Origin: Necropsobacter rosorum
GTDB taxonomy: Bacteria > Pseudomonadota > Gammaproteobacteria > Enterobacterales > Pasteurellaceae
DNA length: 64,000 bases
Reading direction: 5' to 3'
NCBI GenBank assembly: GCA_000751835.1
Contig: CCMQ01000008.1
Coordinates: 124,001 to 188,000 of the forward strand
The notes beneath the pieces were generated by a model. The model was not told the origin of the DNA, searched no databases, and was given only the letters and a program-made list of their open reading frames with translations. The position numbers and the translations under genes were made by a program. Shown here one piece after another: positions 63,987 through 64,000 of this stretch (positions are counted from its first letter, which is position 1; each line of letters opens with the position of its first letter).

Positions 63987-64000
63987 TGGCTCCTCCTGCT
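63987..64000 (-). tRNA. Probable tRNA 3' end, cut by the window edge
   Basis: On the minus strand the window starts AGCAGGAGGAGCCA. It ends in CCA preceded by a discriminator G and a GGAGGA acceptor strand, which resembles the end of tRNA-Asn. The terminator 10 bases downstream fits. Only 14 bases are visible, so identity is a guess. Confidence 0.4.

Overview
The window is chromosomal DNA of a gamma-proteobacterium of the family Pasteurellaceae that uses the Haemophilus-type uptake signal sequence (USS, 9-mer AAGTGCGGT / ACCGCACTT). I count by eye about 8 copies in the first 12 kb and about 27 between 33 and 64 kb, several as inverted pairs that double as terminators. With an HgbA-type haem receptor, Na+-NQR, selC and Pasteurellaceae-style core genes, the best fit is the [Mannheimia]/Basfia succiniciproducens - Actinobacillus succinogenes group. 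The species call is inference. I see no integrase, transposase, phage structural gene, rRNA or CRISPR array.

Layout. 0.1-1.7 kb: a translationally coupled DUF3037 / HipA-like kinase pair on the 3' side of selC (tRNA-Sec). 2.0-8.5 kb: a Fur-box-controlled haemoglobin receptor followed by two fused ABC half-transporters. 8.7-11.7 kb: a small membrane protein, a histidine phosphatase and a Tat-exported CpdB. 12.0-31.7 kb: a long accessory region of regulators (LysR x4, TetR, AraC), alkylation repair (Ada-like, AlkB), flavin and quinone enzymes (luciferase-like, azoreductase-like, MdaB, YgiN-like), SnoaL/NTF2/SRPBCC small barrels, two HXXEE membrane proteins around an AttH/CrtC-like protein, and an MmcQ/YjbR - exonuclease - DUF5131 operon. 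32.2-37.3 kb: an autoregulated SMR efflux pump, a small secreted repeat protein, a LysR, and a glycine-betaine-type ABC importer with fused binding protein and permease. 37.4-47.8 kb: metPS, aroE-tsaC-yrdD, yhdE, rmuC, mutS, yajG, bolA. 48.2-57.7 kb: nqrABCDEF with apbE and nqrM, then mnmA. 57.7-64 kb: a PCu(A)C chaperone, hflD-purB, gst, recQ-cyaY, an unknown secreted protein and probably the 3' end of a tRNA.

The most interesting part is the 12-31.7 kb accessory region. Haemophilus-type USS are about half as dense there as in the flanks. It carries three exact 12-mer DNA uptake sequences (DUS) of three Neisseriaceae dialects: AG-simDUS at 15027, AG-DUS at 15071 and AG-eikDUS at 20948. It also carries three exact Actinobacillus pleuropneumoniae-type USS 9-mers (ACAAGCGGT). 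A 10-mer, GCTACCCGCA, occurs five times there and I did not see it elsewhere in the window. Its extended form AAGCTACCCGCA resembles the DUS dialects, and one copy forms an inverted-pair terminator at 21039-21077, so it may be an undescribed uptake dialect. The region looks like DNA assembled by natural transformation across families, with no mobile element involved.

Within that region the best candidate for an undescribed functional unit is the TetR-controlled HXXEE - AttH-like - HXXEE cassette at 17.9-20.9 kb. The rest reads as electrophile, quinone and alkylation defence: each enzyme set has a divergent LysR- or TetR-type regulator, and several have clear operator-like inverted repeats.
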